Source: Fictibacillus barbaricus | GTDB taxonomy: Bacteria > Bacillota > Bacilli > Bacillales > Fictibacillaceae | DNA length: 64,000 bases | Direction: 5' to 3' | Assembly (NCBI RefSeq): GCF_014635025.1 | Contig: NZ_BMCE01000001.1 | Coordinates: forward strand, 558,001 to 622,000 | Shown: positions 8,278 to 16,004 of the stretch, one piece after another | How positions within the stretch are numbered: the first letter of the stretch is position 1 | Layout: the number at the start of each line of letters is the position of its first letter | The notes under the pieces: model-generated | What the model saw: only the letters and a program-made list of their open reading frames with translations | Database searches by the model: none | What the model was told of the DNA's origin: nothing | Translations under genes and position numbers: made by a program

Positions 8278-8745
8278 ATGGATTACATAAAATATTTGAG
8301 ATCAATGGTAGGTAACGAGAAAGTACTTATGGTAGTTGCAGGTGCATTTGTTTTTGATAAAGAAAATCGGGTGCTTATACAAAACCGTTCTGATAATGGG
8401 CAATGGGGCTTTCCTGGAGGGTTTATGGAATTAGGGGAAAGTATTCAGGATACAGCCAGGAGAGAAGTATTCGAAGAGACAGGACTCCTATTAGATAAGC
8501 TTGAGTTATTTGGAATATATTCTGGACCAGAGTATGATAAAACATTTTCAAATGGAGACCAAGTGTCATTGGTTCATATCTCCTTCATTTGTAGGCAATA
8601 TAAAGGGGAGTTAGTCGAGAGTAACGAAGAATCCATTCTAAATAAGTTTTTTGGCCTTGACGAGTTACCTGAAAATATTTTTACAGAACACAAAATGCTT
8701 GTTGATGATTTATTATCTAAAAAACAAGTGCCGATTATTAGATGA
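8278..8745 (+). CDS. NUDIX hydrolase
   Basis: The 155-residue protein has a complete NUDIX box near residues 49-71 (GGFMELGES, then ARREVFEETGL). It is preceded by the usual strand VLIQNRSDNGQWGFPGG. The N terminus (MDYIKYLRSMVGNEKVLM) is typical of a Bacillus NUDIX subfamily with a short lead helix. It hydrolyses an undetermined nucleoside-diphosphate derivative. The start is ATG after AGAGAGGAA. The stop is about 10 bases before site 9. Confidence 0.9.
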   Translation: MDYIKYLRSMVGNEKVLMVVAGAFVFDKENRVLIQNRSDNGQWGFPGGFMELGESIQDTARREVFEETGLLLDKLELFGIYSGPEYDKTFSNGDQVSLVHISFICRQYKGELVESNEESILNKFFGLDELPENIFTEHKMLVDDLLSKKQVPIIR

Positions 8746-8754
8746 TAATTTAAG

Positions 8755-8790
8755 TTCTTCAACAATCGGGTGCATTTCTTAATTTAAGGA
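8755..8790 (+). repeat. Array site 9 (truncated)
   Basis: The left arm TTCTTCAACAATCGGGTGC and start of the hairpin are present. The second hairpin half and right arm are missing. Confidence 0.8.
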
Positions 8791-8824
8791 AGATAATATT
8801 TTTGCTACATATTTGAGGTGTGTT

Positions 8825-9346
8825 ATGAAAAAGTATGAAAAAATGTTAATTGCAATTAATGAAGCTGATTTTAATTGTTATTCAAACAAAGGAGATTTGC
8901 TTTATATTGCAAATAACAAAGATACAAAAAAAGGTCTTTTCAGATTACCTAATTATATACATTTTTTTGTATCAATAAATGAGCAGCGAATGCCTTCTGA
9001 GATCGGAGTAGTAAAGAATATAAATGGTCAAATCACAGCAAAAGAACTAGCCGAACTCGACTTTAAAAGCAGAAAAAAAGACTTAAAGCTACTAACTGAT
9101 GAAATTATAAAAGAATATGAATGGTTTTTAGAAAAAGTTAATGCCCAACCTGAACATACTCCAATAGCAGTCACCTGGTTAGAAAAGTTATTTCCTAAAA
9201 AAGAGAAAGAACTAAAGGTACGGTACATAAAAAGTTTTTTACGGGACTTTCAAAAGAAGAAAAAAAGGAATTGTTTGAAACCTAAAACAAATTATTCAAC
9301 AAACGGGTGCATTTCTTCAATAAGGAGAAGTGCAATTTTTCTTTAA
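8825..9346 (+). CDS. Hypothetical cassette protein whose frame runs into the repeat
   Basis: The ATG at 8825 follows TTGAGGTG; an in-frame TTG at 8813 would overlap that ribosome site and is rejected. The 173-residue basic protein is not recognised. The last ~18 residues (YSTNGCISSIRRSAIFL) are the translation of array site 10, because no stop occurs before the repeat. Either the original stop was lost when the cassette joined this site, or the family ends this way. A polybasic KKEKELKV..QKKKKR region precedes the tail. Confidence 0.6.
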   Translation: MKKYEKMLIAINEADFNCYSNKGDLLYIANNKDTKKGLFRLPNYIHFFVSINEQRMPSEIGVVKNINGQITAKELAELDFKSRKKDLKLLTDEIIKEYEWFLEKVNAQPEHTPIAVTWLEKLFPKKEKELKVRYIKSFLRDFQKKKKRNCLKPKTNYSTNGCISSIRRSAIFL

Positions 9347-9350
9347 TTAA
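9291..9350 (+). repeat. Array site 10
   Basis: The left arm ATTATTCAACAAACGGGTGC and hairpin with AATTTTTC tail lie inside the 3' end of the upstream reading frame. Confidence 0.9.
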
Positions 9351-9488
9351 AGGTTCACTTTGGATAATTTAAGATATTTTCCTCTAAATAGAATGATTAA
9401 TTAATTTTATTAGGTTTCTAATATTTTTACTGATATATGCAAAGTTAACAGTACACTAATAAAGTAATAAGGATTACTTCAGTAAAAT

Positions 9489-9736
9489 AAGTAGACGTAC
9501 TAAAAGTGGGACATCATGGCTCAAAAGATTCTTCTACTCAAGCGTTTCTGAACCTTGCTAAACCAACCTATTCCATCATTAGCGTGGGAGCAAAGAATTC
9601 CTATAAACACCCTACAACAGAGACATTAAATAGGCTTACAAAGATCAAGTCTAAGATTTATCGTACAGATCAAAAGGGGACTATTAAGGTAGTAAGTGAC
9701 GGCCAGAAAATCACGATAACAACTGAAAAGAAGTGA
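9489..9736 (+). pseudogene. Truncated copy of the MBL-fold gene
   Basis: The frame from VDVLKVGHHGSKDSS to the stop is nearly identical to the last ~80 codons of the gene at 2160-3023. The first ~205 codons, including the HxDxDH metal motif and signal peptide, are missing. A stop codon lies right before the homology. The protein, if made from the GTG at 9506, would lack the active site. Confidence 0.85.
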
Positions 9737-9741
9737 TTACC

Positions 9742-9957
9742 ATGATTAAAGGAATCATTGACCGTTTTGAAGGTGAATATGTAGTGGTCGAGATAGATGG
9801 GAAAACAAAAGACTTTTTAAAGGTTTACTTCCCAAAGGAAGCGAAGCCAGGTGATGTTGTCTATATCAAGGGAACAAACATAAGAATTGAAAAGCACGAG
9901 ACAAAGAAGCTCGAAGATGAGATCCAGAAACTTATGGATGAAGTTTGGGAGGATTAG
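9742..9957 (+). CDS. DUF3006 family protein (second copy)
   Basis: This 71-residue protein is a close paralogue of the one at 3029-3244, with the same start (MIKGIIDRFE) and C-terminal helix (EIQKLMDEVWED). The start is the ATG matching the first copy; the in-frame GTG at 9733 overlaps the end of the MBL remnant. It remains intact although its usual MBL partner is truncated. Function unknown. Confidence 0.8.
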   Translation: MIKGIIDRFEGEYVVVEIDGKTKDFLKVYFPKEAKPGDVVYIKGTNIRIEKHETKKLEDEIQKLMDEVWED

Positions 9958-9972
9958 AAAGGGCTGCAGGGA

Positions 9973-10077
9973 ATGAAAAAAATAAATATGGTCTATTGGG
10001 CTTTAATTATTATTGCTGTTATTTTAATGATTATCCTTTTTCTTCCAAGAGGCTTATTCCAAAACAACGGGTTTTAA
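9973..10077 (+). CDS. Small single-pass membrane protein
   Basis: The 34-residue ORF has one hydrophobic segment (WALIIIAVILMIILFL). It follows the DUF3006 gene by 15 bases. The last residues (LFQNNGF) match the remnant after the first DUF3006 copy, which supports it as a conserved third gene of this operon. Too short for family assignment. Confidence 0.55.
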   Translation: MKKINMVYWALIIIAVILMIILFLPRGLFQNNGF

Positions 10078-10093
10078 TAAAGTTAAATTCCTC

Positions 10094-10120
10094 TAGCTGC
10101 CATTCCCAGGCAGCTTTTTC
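10094..10120 (+). terminator. AGCTGCC/GGCAGCT hairpin terminator
   Basis: The stem AGCTGCC..GGCAGCT plus TTTTTC is the same as at 3311. Confidence 0.8.
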
Positions 10121-10152
10121 TTATTCCACAAACGGGCCAGATTGTTGAATAA
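10121..10152 (+). repeat. Array site 11 (short form)
   Basis: The 32-bp palindrome TTATTCCACAAACGGG / CCAGATTGTTGAATAA differs from site 1 only at a few arm positions. Confidence 0.9.
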
Positions 10153-10168
10153 AGAAGTTGATGGGATA

Positions 10169-10198
10169 TGATCTAACGGTGCAGATTAGTTCAATAAG
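10169..10198 (+). repeat. Minor palindrome after site 11
   Basis: TGATCTAACGG-TGC-AGATTAGTTCA corresponds to the palindrome at 3433. Confidence 0.6.
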
Positions 10199-10281
10199 AA
10201 AAAATTGGATTGTAAAGTTTTTCATAAAAGATTATGTTAAATGTTAGTAGCATTATGGAAAATTTTAAGGGAGTATTACTA

Positions 10282-10626
10282 ATGAAAAAAATATTACTTC
10301 GGTGGATTATAGTTCTGTCCGCATTATATTGCATATGTGATATATTATTTGATTTTGATGAAACTCGAATTATAAGAGGTATTACCAGTCTGATTAGGGC
10401 AATCTTTTTTTTGTGTCTGTTTATTTACTTGGATGATAAGGAGATAAACACTAAAAGGGTGGTAAGATTTTTATTTTCAGCTTTGATTTTTCTAATATTA
10501 GGTAGTTTAATCTTTAATATTCTACCTCATAAATATATTTTATGGTTTTTAGTTATTTGCCCTACACTTTATTTTGTAATTTTTGAAATTATTTTTAAAT
10601 CCCCCAAAAATTCTACTCAAATGTGA
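10282..10626 (+). CDS. Small multi-pass membrane protein
   Basis: The 114-residue protein has about four hydrophobic segments (ILLRWIIVLSALYCI, IIRGITSLIRAIFFLCLFIY, FLFSALIFLILGSLIF, YILWFLVICPTLYFVIF). The ATG at 10282 is preceded by GGGAG at a good distance; upstream in-frame starts lack a ribosome site. The family is not recognised. It is a single-gene cassette between sites 11 and 12. Confidence 0.65.
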   Translation: MKKILLRWIIVLSALYCICDILFDFDETRIIRGITSLIRAIFFLCLFIYLDDKEINTKRVVRFLFSALIFLILGSLIFNILPHKYILWFLVICPTLYFVIFEIIFKSPKNSTQM

Positions 10627-10690
10627 TTTTAATGATTAAAAATTTTCAAAAGAAAAATTAATAAATAACAAGTAATGGTTTATATACTTA

Positions 10691-10751
10691 TGTTACTAAC
10701 GGGTGCTATCGTTGCACAAGACGATCTGTCATTCCACAGGTTAGTTGAACA
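10691..10751 (+). repeat. Array site 12 (divergent)
   Basis: The left arm TTACTAACGGGTGC and right arm CCACAGGTTAGTTGAAC pair with each other (CTAAC/GTTAG), but the central hairpin is different. Confidence 0.7.
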
Positions 10752-10816
10752 AGGAACTTATTTCTTGAAAGTATAAAATATAAAAAAAAATCAACAAGAG
10801 TGGGTACGATATAAAA

Positions 10817-11071
10817 ATGGAAAAGCTTAAAGAAACTTTATTCGCTACGGGAACTTATACTTTTCTTTTTTTGTTCTTTTATAGCTTTATTAATAGTAAT
10901 TGGACTAATAAACAGTTAGTTAGTTTGCAAGATTATATTGGTGTTTTTGGATTGATTTTAGTCATTGGGTTTATTGAAAGGTCTCAATCCGTTTTATCTA
11001 AAAGATATTATTATTTGATTAGAGTTTTGGCGTTAGTGATAAGCATACTGTTGCAGGTGTTTCTAATATAA
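10817..11071 (+). CDS. Small membrane protein
   Basis: The 84-residue protein has three hydrophobic segments (TYTFLFLFFYSFI, YIGVFGLILVIGFI, LIRVLALVISILLQVFLI). The ribosome site is poor (GAGTGGG far upstream). The family is not recognised. The stop is about 15 bases before site 13. Confidence 0.6.
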   Translation: MEKLKETLFATGTYTFLFLFFYSFINSNWTNKQLVSLQDYIGVFGLILVIGFIERSQSVLSKRYYYLIRVLALVISILLQVFLI

Positions 11072-11085
11072 AAAAAGGATCCACT

Positions 11086-11170
11086 TTTTAAACAATCGGG
11101 TGCGTTGAACTAAGAAGGATTAACGCCTTTTTTATGGAACTTATTGAACAAACGTAGCAGGATTGTTGAA
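11086..11170 (+). repeat. Array site 13 (complete)
   Basis: The left arm TTTAAACAATCGGGTGCG is followed by a variant hairpin, T-run, and second palindrome ending TAGCAGGATTGTTGAA. The outer arms pair over at least 9 bases. Confidence 0.9.
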
Positions 11171-11213
11171 GAAGGAGATAATTAATAACTATCTAATTTT
11201 TAATCTATCTTTT

Positions 11214-11393
11214 ATGAAAAGAAGTGATTTTTATATGAAATATCAACAAAGAGACTTTTCAGAGGATTTATTGGAGAAGATCAGAAATACCGAAGATGCT
11301 TTAAAAGACCATATTGATCGTTTGTTATTGAAGTATAAACCTGTTTTTGCTAAGAAGAATTTAGATTTTCATGCAGGGTTTTATGTGGAGTAA
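11214..11393 (+). CDS. Hypothetical protein, first gene of a two-gene cassette
   Basis: The protein is about 59 residues from ATG 11214 (MKRSDFYMKYQQRDF); ATG 11235 is an alternative start. It has a charged helical sequence, with KIRNTEDALKDHIDRLLLKYKP in the middle. The stop is 11 bases before the next gene, so the two are co-transcribed. No family recognised. Confidence 0.5.
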   Translation: MKRSDFYMKYQQRDFSEDLLEKIRNTEDALKDHIDRLLLKYKPVFAKKNLDFHAGFYVE

Positions 11394-11404
11394 GAGGAGG
11401 AATT

Positions 11405-12250
11405 ATGCATACAATTACTGCAAACCATATTTTGGATGTTAAAGAAAAACTTAAAGATTATGATGATTTCACTTTTAGCATTGACTTCAATGGGAATCCA
11501 ATATTACTGATTGAAAAGAAAATAGATAATTACTATAGACATGAGGTATTGCATTATTTAAGAGGTGGCCCTATATATTTTCAAGTACCAGAAGTGAGTG
11601 ATTGGTATAGTTTTGCTCAGCCTATAGATGATAATTGGTTATTAGTTAATGCTAGAAATGATTTTTATACAAATAATGCAACTATCTATGATCGAAGTGG
11701 TAACGTTATAAGATCATTTGCATTAGGAGATGCCGTTCAAGATATTCAAACAACCAGTAATTCTAAAATATGGGTAAGTTATTTCGATCAAAGTGATGGA
11801 GGGGAGTTAAATTGCTTTGACCGTAATGGAAGTTTAAATTTTGATTTTGTAGACTTCGTAATTGATAACAATAGAGAATTACCGTTTATCACTGATTGTT
11901 ATGCCATGAATGTAACTTCACATTATACTTCCGTTTATTATTATTATGAATTTCCATTAGTAAGGTTAAAGGAAAATGGGGAGTATGAAATCTATCACGA
12001 TATACCTATAAAGGGGAGTCATGCCTTTGCTATAAATGATAGCGAAGTTCTTTTTGCTAATGATTATGATAGAAAACCAGAAGTATATTTATTTTCTTTG
12101 TTAGATAGAAAACTAAAGAAATATACTATTCAAGATAAAATGGGAAATATCATCAATTATGAATACGCAATCGGTAGAGGGAATAAATTATTTTTAGTTA
12201 AAAATACAAATATGTATGTAGTAGATATAACTGAATTTAGTTGTAAATAA
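11405..12250 (+). CDS. Hypothetical protein, beta-propeller-like composition
   Basis: The 281-residue soluble protein is rich in beta strands, with repeated elements resembling propeller blades (ATIYDRSGNVIRSFALGD, ELNCFDRNGSLNFDF, VRLKENGEYEIYHD, VYLFSLLDRKLKKYTI). No enzyme motif or named domain is clear. The start is ATG after AAGAGGAGGAA, an excellent ribosome site. It is the second gene in the cassette between sites 13 and 14. Confidence 0.65.
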   Translation: MHTITANHILDVKEKLKDYDDFTFSIDFNGNPILLIEKKIDNYYRHEVLHYLRGGPIYFQVPEVSDWYSFAQPIDDNWLLVNARNDFYTNNATIYDRSGNVIRSFALGDAVQDIQTTSNSKIWVSYFDQSDGGELNCFDRNGSLNFDFVDFVIDNNRELPFITDCYAMNVTSHYTSVYYYYEFPLVRLKENGEYEIYHDIPIKGSHAFAINDSEVLFANDYDRKPEVYLFSLLDRKLKKYTIQDKMGNIINYEYAIGRGNKLFLVKNTNMYVVDITEFSCK

Positions 12251-12306
12251 AAGTATGAGTGTGTGATTTTTAATAGAAAAATAACAAGCAGAATTCCTGT
12301 TATTTA

Positions 12307-12392
12307 TTATTCCACAATCGGGTGCGTTAGTGGAAGATCCAACTGCTATTAAAGCCAGTTTTTTTACTGAGCTTAAGGGCAGTTAGTTGAAA
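12307..12392 (+). repeat. Array site 14
   Basis: The left arm TTATTCCACAATCGGGTGCG is followed by a different internal hairpin (AACTG..CAGTT with T-run) and right arm GGCAGTTAGTTGAA. Confidence 0.85.
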
Positions 12393-12455
12393 AAGGCATT
12401 GCTTTAAATAGGTAGAATTAAATACACAAATTATATTAGGGAGAGTGTGATTTAT

Positions 12456-12953
12456 ATGATTAACACTTCAGTGAAACTGAGAGATGTCACAGAGGAAGAC
12501 ATCCCTATCTTCTTCGAGCAACAACTCGATTCTACCGCAAACTATATTGCTGCCTTCACGGCTAAGGACCCATCGGATAAGGATACATTTATGGACCACT
12601 GGACAAAAATTATAGCCGACGAGACTATTACCATTAAGACTATCATTTTCAATGGGCAAGTCTCGGGTCACATCTCGAACTTTGAACAGTTCGGTGAACC
12701 TGAAGTCAGTTATTGGATTGGAAAAGAATATTGGGGTCAGGGGATTGCAACTAAGGCGTTATCTGAGTTTCTGAATTATATTAAGATACGCCCGCTTTTT
12801 GCTCGTGCCGCCAAAGACAACATTGCCTCCATTCGGGTTTTGGAAAAATGCGGGTTTAGAATTATCTCTGAAGATAAGGGTTTTTCCAACGCTCGAGGCA
12901 AGGATGTTGAAGAATTTATTCTGAAGCTTGAACAATTTGATGTTAATCAATAA
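12456..12953 (+). CDS. GNAT N-acetyltransferase, RimJ/RimL-like
   Basis: The 165-residue protein is a complete GNAT domain. It has VKLRDVTEEDIP at the start, YWIGKEYWGQGIATKAL (motif A, acetyl-CoA pyrophosphate loop G-x-G-x-A) near residues 88-104, and DNIASIRVLEKCGF (motif B) near 119-132. It transfers acetyl from acetyl-CoA to an unidentified amine. The ATG at 12456 has GGGAGAG upstream; the in-frame GTG at 12447 is too close to it. Its 3' repeat (site 15) is displaced by the RidA element inserted 30-40 bases after the stop. Confidence 0.9.
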   Translation: MINTSVKLRDVTEEDIPIFFEQQLDSTANYIAAFTAKDPSDKDTFMDHWTKIIADETITIKTIIFNGQVSGHISNFEQFGEPEVSYWIGKEYWGQGIATKALSEFLNYIKIRPLFARAAKDNIASIRVLEKCGFRIISEDKGFSNARGKDVEEFILKLEQFDVNQ

Positions 12954-12991
12954 CGGAGAACCATTTAAGCTTAAAAAAACCAGCTTTTTTA

Positions 12992-13017
12992 TAAGCCGTT
13001 CCGTTTTGAGGTGCAAA
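12992..13017 (+). repeat. Left terminal inverted repeat of RidA element
   Basis: The sequence begins TAAGCCGTTCCGTTTTGAGG. It pairs with 13907-13932. Confidence 0.8.
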
Positions 13018-13326
13018 ACTGAAATTAGTATAAGAAATAAAACACTAAAATAGCACTTCAATCAGTCAATAAATAACTAAAAGCTTAGTTATAATTAGCC
13101 ACGCTTTTAACATTAAAATTAGATAAAACTTTTCTTTTAAAATTTTCCAACAACTTATCAATGTTTGCTATAAATTTTAATGTGAGTTTTTAAAATTAGC
13201 ACCCTTAAAAAACTTATAAGGAACTTTAAGACAGAATAGACTTTTGTTACAAAAGTACGAGGATGTGGATGTGTATGGTCTGCTAAAAGTGGACCATCCA
13301 AGACCAAATAATAGGGAGGAATACAT

Positions 13327-13740
13327 ATGAACAAGAAAATATCGTTAATACGCTCTAGTAATCTTGCACAGGTGGATTATGCTTATGCTAGTCGAGTACC
13401 TGCTGGGATGGAGTTGCTATTTTTAGCAGGGGCGTGCCCTCTTAATAAAGAGGGAATCGTACCAGATATAAATGATTATGTAGCCCAGGCGAAACTTTGC
13501 GTTGAGAATTTGAAGGAGGCTTTAAAGGAAAGCGAAGCTACATTGGAAGATGTCGTCTATACGAGAGTCCTAGTTGCATCCAACCAGCAAGCTGATTTGG
13601 TAGCCGCCTGGGAAGCGATTCGTCCTGAGTTTGGCGACCACGATGTCCCAAGCACTTTATCCGGAGTTACGGTGTTAGGTTATAGAAACCAATTAGTGGA
13701 GCTGGAGGCCGTAGCAGCCGTCAATCCAATAAAGGAGTAA
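13327..13740 (+). CDS. RidA family protein (reactive imine/enamine deaminase-like)
   Basis: The 137-residue protein matches the YjgF/YER057c/UK114 fold: FLAGACPLNKEGIVPDINDY, AQAKLCVENLKEALKESEATLEDVVYTRVLV and a C-terminal VLGYRNQLVELEAVAAV. The arginine in YTRVLV is the usual substrate carboxylate ligand. RidA proteins hydrolyse reactive enamines/imines from PLP enzymes; divergent members have other roles. The start is ATG after AGGGAGGA. It lies alone inside the inverted-repeat element, with a 300-bp leader and its own terminator. Confidence 0.85.
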   Translation: MNKKISLIRSSNLAQVDYAYASRVPAGMELLFLAGACPLNKEGIVPDINDYVAQAKLCVENLKEALKESEATLEDVVYTRVLVASNQQADLVAAWEAIRPEFGDHDVPSTLSGVTVLGYRNQLVELEAVAAVNPIKE

Positions 13741-13789
13741 TATTTAACAATAAAAAGAATACGAACATATACACATTAAAATTTATATA

Positions 13790-13817
13790 AGACCTGAATG
13801 AAATCAGGTCTTATTTT
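13790..13817 (+). terminator. Terminator of RidA gene
   Basis: The stem AGACCTGA/TCAGGTCT is followed by TATTTTAT, inside the inverted-repeat element. Confidence 0.8.
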
Positions 13818-13906
13818 ATATGTTAATTTTTATCTCAAATAGATTATATCTTTTAAAGTGGAAATCTTTGCGATTTCGCTTGAAAATTATATTGCTAATT
13901 GTACTG

Positions 13907-13932
13907 TTTGCACCTTAAAACGGAACGGCTTA
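13907..13932 (-). repeat. Right terminal inverted repeat of RidA element
   Basis: The sequence ends TTAAAACGGAACGGCTTA, the reverse complement of the left end. It is followed by the target duplication GCTTTTTTA. Confidence 0.8.
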
Positions 13933-13961
13933 GCTTTTTTAGGTTGTTTTTTTCTTTCGGC

Positions 13962-13996
13962 TTATTCAACAAACGGGTGCATTTCTTCAAGAAGGA
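13962..13996 (+). repeat. Array site 15 (5' half)
   Basis: The left arm TTATTCAACAAACGGGTGC and hairpin TTCTTCAAGAAGGA are present. The remainder is replaced. Confidence 0.85.
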
Positions 13997-14100
13997 TTTT
14001 GTTATAATAAGTTACAACAACTATACGTTGCTTGCAGTACAAAAAGTGTAACGTTCCTTCAGGTTCTGTTGCACTTATTGTTGTTTAGGGGAGAGATAGC

Positions 14101-14874
14101 ATGAGTAAAAATCGAATACTTCGGAAGTTTTTAGCAACGATATTTTCCAGTCTATTGTTTTCTGGTTTTATGGCGATAGGTTCATCGACTATGGGAAACC
14201 CTGGTCTCAACTATCTTTTCTTTTCTGCTATCTTTTTTGTATATGCAGGAGCTATCATCTTCGTCTACGGAAACATTGTTTCACATCTCTTAGAATGGGT
14301 GTTCGACCGTTTTTTCCGACCATCTAAAATGGCTTCAGTCTGCTATATCCTTCTTCACGGAGTCTTCGGTTCACTAATCGGTCTACTTGATTCAGATTTC
14401 TCTATTGCAATAATGGGATTCATCGCTGCCCTTCTTTATGGGTTGATCGACTTTTGGATCAACGTTCGTCAAACCCAAGGGCGAACGTTGAAACCGATAA
14501 CTTTGCTCTTAGTTATGTTTCTTATCCCTTCAATAGCCTTGGGGTTTTTTAGCGATACAATCGATCCCTTTACAAAAGAAGAAGCTCTGGACTTTGTCGT
14601 GACCTTACCTGAATATGCCAGCTTCCCGAATAAGGAAGGAAGATTCGAGTTAACGATCCATGGGTTCCATGTTGTGCGGGAAACGATCGTTAAAAAAAAG
14701 GATGACGGGACGTATCACATTACATTAAAAGAAACAGGGACGAGAGGCGAGGAAAAAACCAACTGGGAGGTCACTTACCGTGTGGAGCGTGGAGCAAGTT
14801 GGTTAGAGAAGGGTGACCCGAGTATACGCCCTCATTATTCGAAAGAAGGAGCAGGGTTTTATCAAGTCCCTTGA
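14101..14874 (+). CDS. Membrane protein with C-terminal soluble domain
   Basis: The 257-residue protein has about five hydrophobic segments in the first 165 residues and a ~90-residue hydrophilic C-terminal domain (ELTIHGFHVVRETIVKKKDDG, TNWEVTYRVERG). The membrane part is clearly related to the cassette protein at 19371 (YILLHGVFGSLIGLL versus YILCHGLFGFIGGLF; GFIAALLYGLIDFWI versus GFMYAIIESYI). The family has no known function. The start is ATG after GGGGAGAG. A TATAAT at about 14003 may be its -10 element. Confidence 0.7.
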   Translation: MSKNRILRKFLATIFSSLLFSGFMAIGSSTMGNPGLNYLFFSAIFFVYAGAIIFVYGNIVSHLLEWVFDRFFRPSKMASVCYILLHGVFGSLIGLLDSDFSIAIMGFIAALLYGLIDFWINVRQTQGRTLKPITLLLVMFLIPSIALGFFSDTIDPFTKEEALDFVVTLPEYASFPNKEGRFELTIHGFHVVRETIVKKKDDGTYHITLKETGTRGEEKTNWEVTYRVERGASWLEKGDPSIRPHYSKEGAGFYQVP

Positions 14875-14904
14875 GATTGTTAACCAGACTAGAAAAGTGT
14901 ACTA

Positions 14905-15100
14905 CACTTAAAAAAACACGAAGCTTTAAAATTTTCTCTGTGGACGCCTAAATTTAAATCGTATGCGTTTCTTGATTTGGAGAATTTGACCTACTTCATC
15001 AAACAGCAATGAACCGATATGTTTTCCTCTTTCTTCTACGAACAACGACAAAAGATACGCAAAACGTTTATTGCACTCCAATCAACCTGCCAATGGAGGC
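14905..15100 (-). pseudogene. Possible C-terminal gene fragment
   Basis: The minus strand has a start-less open frame encoding RFAYLLSLFVEERG, SLLFDEVGQILQIKKR and a basic tail. It looks protein-like but is cut upstream. No family recognised. The stretch 14875-15167 otherwise holds nothing identifiable. Confidence 0.25.
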
Positions 15101-15167
15101 AAATACAAAAATTCACCCAGGGGCAACAATTTATTAGAAAAGAGCCTTAATAAAAAACGTTTATTCG

Positions 15168-15256
15168 ATCTTCAACAATCAGGTGCATTTCTTGAAGAAG
15201 GAGAAGTGCTCTTTTTTATTGAACTTATTGAACGAATGTAGCAGGATTGTTGAATA
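15168..15256 (+). repeat. Array site 16 (complete)
   Basis: The left arm ATCTTCAACAATCAGGTGC and right arm GTAGCAGGATTGTTGAATAG pair perfectly over TTCAACAATC. The hairpin and T-run lie between. Confidence 0.95.
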
Positions 15257-15309
15257 GCTATTGTGTTATTTGTTTATATTTTTCAAGACGTTAAAGGTGG
15301 AGATAATAC

Positions 15310-15987
15310 TTGTCACAAGATTACAAACTAATGGAAATACAGGCAAATGTATTATTTAAGTACGATAGTTTAGGAAGAATGACAGAACTAAATGAGCCAC
15401 AGAGTATTGATGCACCTTTATTTTTCCTTGGTCGTACCAGAGAAGGAAACGTCGTTCGCTTTCACAAAAACTTCCCAAATTCAAATGTGAATAAAGTGAT
15501 TGAAGTAATTAATAACAACGAGGATAATGTTGACCTTAAAAAATTAATTGAAGTTATAAATGAGATAAATTTAATAAGTAGGATTTGGATGGGTCCAGCA
15601 TACGTCTTTCCAGAAAGTTTTAATATGAAATCAAACGCAGTTAAAATAACAAATAATAATAAGGAATTACTAAGAAAAGATTTCCCAAATTTATTTAAGG
15701 AATTTGAATGGAGACAACCCTGTTTTGCTATTATTGAAGACGGTTGTGCTGTTTCTGTATGTTGTAGTGCGAGAAAAAGTGCAAAAGCAGCGGAGGCAAG
15801 TGTGGAAACTTTGGAAGGCTATAAAGGGAAAGGATATGGGACAGAAAGTGTTATAGCTTGGGCGAATGAAATCAAGAAAGAAAAGTTAAAACCCCTTTAT
15901 AGTACAGCCTGGGATAATTTCTCATCACAATCAATAGCCGAAAAATTGGGGCTTCATAAATATGGTTTGGATTTCCATTTGAGTTAA
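15310..15987 (+). CDS. GNAT family N-acetyltransferase
   Basis: The 225-residue protein uses a TTG start with AAAGGTGGAG 9 bases upstream. The C-terminal third is a GNAT core: SVETLEGYKGKGYGTESVIAWANE (motif A loop GYKGKGYG) and AWDNFSSQSIAEKLGL (motif B). The N-terminal ~140 residues form an extra domain seen in FR47-like GNATs. The acceptor substrate is unknown. It has an unusual cysteine cluster, VCCSARKSA, before motif A. Confidence 0.85.
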   Translation: MSQDYKLMEIQANVLFKYDSLGRMTELNEPQSIDAPLFFLGRTREGNVVRFHKNFPNSNVNKVIEVINNNEDNVDLKKLIEVINEINLISRIWMGPAYVFPESFNMKSNAVKITNNNKELLRKDFPNLFKEFEWRQPCFAIIEDGCAVSVCCSARKSAKAAEASVETLEGYKGKGYGTESVIAWANEIKKEKLKPLYSTAWDNFSSQSIAEKLGLHKYGLDFHLS

Positions 15988-16004
15988 GTTCTTGGGGTAT
16001 TATA

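Larger units (their letters stand above)
12992..13932 (+). mobile_element. 941-bp element with terminal inverted repeats, carrying RidA
   Basis: The left end TAAGCCGTTCCGTTTTGAGG continues into TGCAAA. The right end is its reverse complement with one mismatch over 26 bases. The direct repeat GCTTTTTTA occurs exactly outside both ends (12983-12991 and 13933-13941), as expected for a 9-bp target duplication. No transposase is encoded; the only gene is RidA. Joining the flanks at one GCTTTTTTA restores a hairpin AACCAGCTTTTTTAGGTT just before site 15. It resembles a non-autonomous element or mobile insertion cassette; the parent family is not identified. Confidence 0.75.

Noticed and set aside
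13260-13310. Riboswitch or attenuator before RidA
   Set aside because: A GGTC..GACC pairing exists near 13278, but it matches no known class and has no T-run.
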